Source: Calycina herbarum (lineage: Eukaryota; Ascomycota; Leotiomycetes; Helotiales; Pezizellaceae). From it: a DNA stretch of 64,000 nucleotides. The notes under the pieces were generated by a model. That model was not told the origin of the DNA and made no database searches. It saw only the letters and a program-made list of their open reading frames with translations. Of the stretch, positions 62,779 to 64,000 are shown one piece after another (within the stretch, counting starts at the first letter, position 1; every line of letters begins with the position of its first letter). The stretch lies in NCBI GenBank assembly GCA_001414485.1, contig LLEY01000060.1:186001-250000 (forward strand), in the 5' to 3' direction. Both the position numbers and the translations under genes were made by a program.

Positions 62779-64000
62779 ATGGCAGACTCAGCCCCCTCAA
62801 TCGCCCTCCCCGAACTCCAAGACTCCCCCTCAACTCTCAAAACCAAAGCCCTCGCTGTCTCCACCCTCATCAAAGAAAGTAAACATCTCATTGCCTTCAC
62901 CGGCGCCGGAATCTCCACCTCAGCCGGTATCCCAGATTTCAGAGGACCAGAAGGAGCATGGACTTTGAGAGCTCAGGGGAGAGAAAGGAAGGGAGAGACG
63001 ACTAGTACTTTACAGGCTATTCCTACGAAGGCTCATATGGCGCTTGTGGAGTTGCAGGATCGAGGGATATTGAAGTATTTGGTGAGCCAGAATTGTGATG
63101 GGTTGCATCGGAGGAGTGGGATTCTGCCTGTGAGTTTTTGGCGATTTTTTATTTCGGGGGTGGTAAAACGTGAGGAAATGGTGGCTCAAAAGCAAACCTC
63201 GTGGCAGTCTGGTGACGGACATTAAAAATGGCTTCAGCTTCGTACCTGCCTACCTATTTCGTTGTTCCAACTCTCTAGGGTAATTCAAGTAAATTATCCT
63301 AAAGACTTGGAGCAATTTGAGACTGTTAACTCAGGTGTTTTAGAACAATCAGGTTCGATTATCCCAACTATCTGCAGTTTTCTGTTTGAGCGAAGGGGAG
63401 TGCGGGTGGATGAGATGAGATTGCGAAGTTTGAAAAGAATACCTGGTTAATCTTGTGTGCGATGTTCTTATAGGATAAAATCTCAGAGCTGCATGGAAAT
63501 AGTAATAGAGAGTACTGCAAGAAGTGCTGGAAGGAGTATATTCGTGGTATGTTCTCTCTTTCCACGCTTACTCCACTTTCTTTCCTCTCATTATATCACC
63601 GAAAATGCATTGAAACCCATCCCATCTCTCTCTCGCGATGGACATTAAAAGTGGCAGTAAATACTTCGGTTCGTACCTACCTACCTAGCCCTCCTTGGTC
63701 CAACTTTCTAGGATAAATCATGTAAATTATCCTAAGCACTTGGAGCAATTTGAAATTATCCTACGTAGTTGGCGTAATCGACTTTAATTGTCCCAGAAAG
63801 TTAGAACAACGAGAACTTCCGCTTTTACTGTCCACCGCGACCAATTTTTCTTCCCCCATAACAGACCAAAAAAATCAAATCGGAATTTCAGGACCTAACA
63901 CAGCCACCAGACTTCCGCGCCGTAGCAACCTTCTCAAAATCAATCCACGACCACCGCACCGGTCGTCAATGTACACGAGGATCATGCAACGGTCCCCTTT
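62779..64000 (+). CDS. SIRT7/SIRT6-like sirtuin deacetylase (5' part)
   Basis: Exons 62779..63129, 63474..63546 and 63911 to the window edge; the gene continues beyond 64000. Sirtuins remove acyl groups from lysines using NAD+. Visible are the NAD-binding TGAGISTSAGIPDFRGPEG at residues 41-59 and SQNCDGLHRRSG with catalytic His110. Exon 2 carries SELHGNSNREYCKKCWKEY, with the first zinc pair C132/C135, and exon 3 has the second cysteine group (QCTRGSCNG). The compact N-terminus and DFRGPEGAWTL segment point to the SIRT6/7 class, so a chromatin role is likely. The introns are 344 and 364 nt, far longer than others here, because each holds a copy of the same short inverted-repeat element. Confidence 0.9.
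63211..63345 (+). mobile_element. Decayed element copy in sirtuin intron 1
   Basis: Starts GGTGACGGACATTAAAAATGG and continues TTCGTACCTGCCTACCTATTTCG, GGTAATTCAAGTAAATTATC and CTTGGAGCAATTTGA, matching the element at 63633-63841 in the same orientation. The right inverted repeat is missing or unrecognisable. Confidence 0.6.
63633..63841 (+). mobile_element. Complete element copy in sirtuin intron 2
   Basis: 209 bp. The left end is TCGCGATGGACATTAAAAG and the right end is CTTTTACTGTCCACCGCGA, imperfect inverted repeats of about 19 bp. The interior has no coding capacity. It lies wholly inside the intron between 63546 and 63911. No target-site duplication is obvious. Confidence 0.7.

Overview
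The window is nuclear DNA of a filamentous ascomycete (Pezizomycotina). The evidence is short GT-AG introns of mostly 43-80 nt, a white collar-1 photoreceptor with LOV, PAS and GATA domains, a 266-residue NADP mannitol dehydrogenase, RTA1 and HeLo-domain families, and AT-rich relics of repeats between genes. A Leotiomycete close to Botrytis or Sclerotinia is my guess from overall protein character; it is an inference. No prokaryotic, viral, CRISPR, rRNA or tRNA feature was seen. Exon coordinates were worked out by hand from splice signals, reading-frame arithmetic and family resemblance.

0-15.4 kb is the accessory end: a broken SET-domain gene with a repeat-rich N-terminal region, small hypothetical proteins, a DUF7730-like protein, a GPI-anchored GH76 mannosidase (DFG5/DCW1 type) and several AT-rich repeat relics. 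15.4-33.6 kb is conserved housekeeping sequence: SDS23, importin Kap121/PSE1, WC-1, GRC3 and RPA34 divergent from one promoter, and an RTA1 membrane protein. 35.4-41.9 kb holds an amino-acid permease, flanked by two direct AT-rich repeat copies, and a HeLo-domain pseudokinase. 44-49.7 kb holds mannitol dehydrogenase, the GGA clathrin adaptor and the rRNA-modifying enzyme TSR3. 50-64 kb holds a secreted FAD oxidoreductase, an FucP-like transporter, a methyltransferase, a 2EXR-like protein, a cytochrome b5-acyl-CoA dehydrogenase fusion and the 5' part of a SIRT7-like sirtuin.

Several housekeeping genes share a theme of ribosome production and nuclear traffic: GRC3 and RPA34 (Pol I and pre-rRNA), TSR3 (18S rRNA modification) and Kap121 (nuclear import, including ribosomal proteins). 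Divergent pairs that probably share promoters are SDS23/KAP121, GRC3/RPA34, GGA/TSR3 and the b5-ACAD/sirtuin pair.

The less ordinary signals are: a small inverted-repeat element family (ends TCGCGATGGA) with two copies in consecutive introns of the sirtuin gene; a SET gene carrying about five frameshifts; a HeLo-pseudokinase whose layout resembles the cell-death effector MLKL; exons of 6, 11 and 19 nt; a GC-AG intron; and a 525-nt frame-preserving intron in wc-1 that lies directly after the zinc finger.
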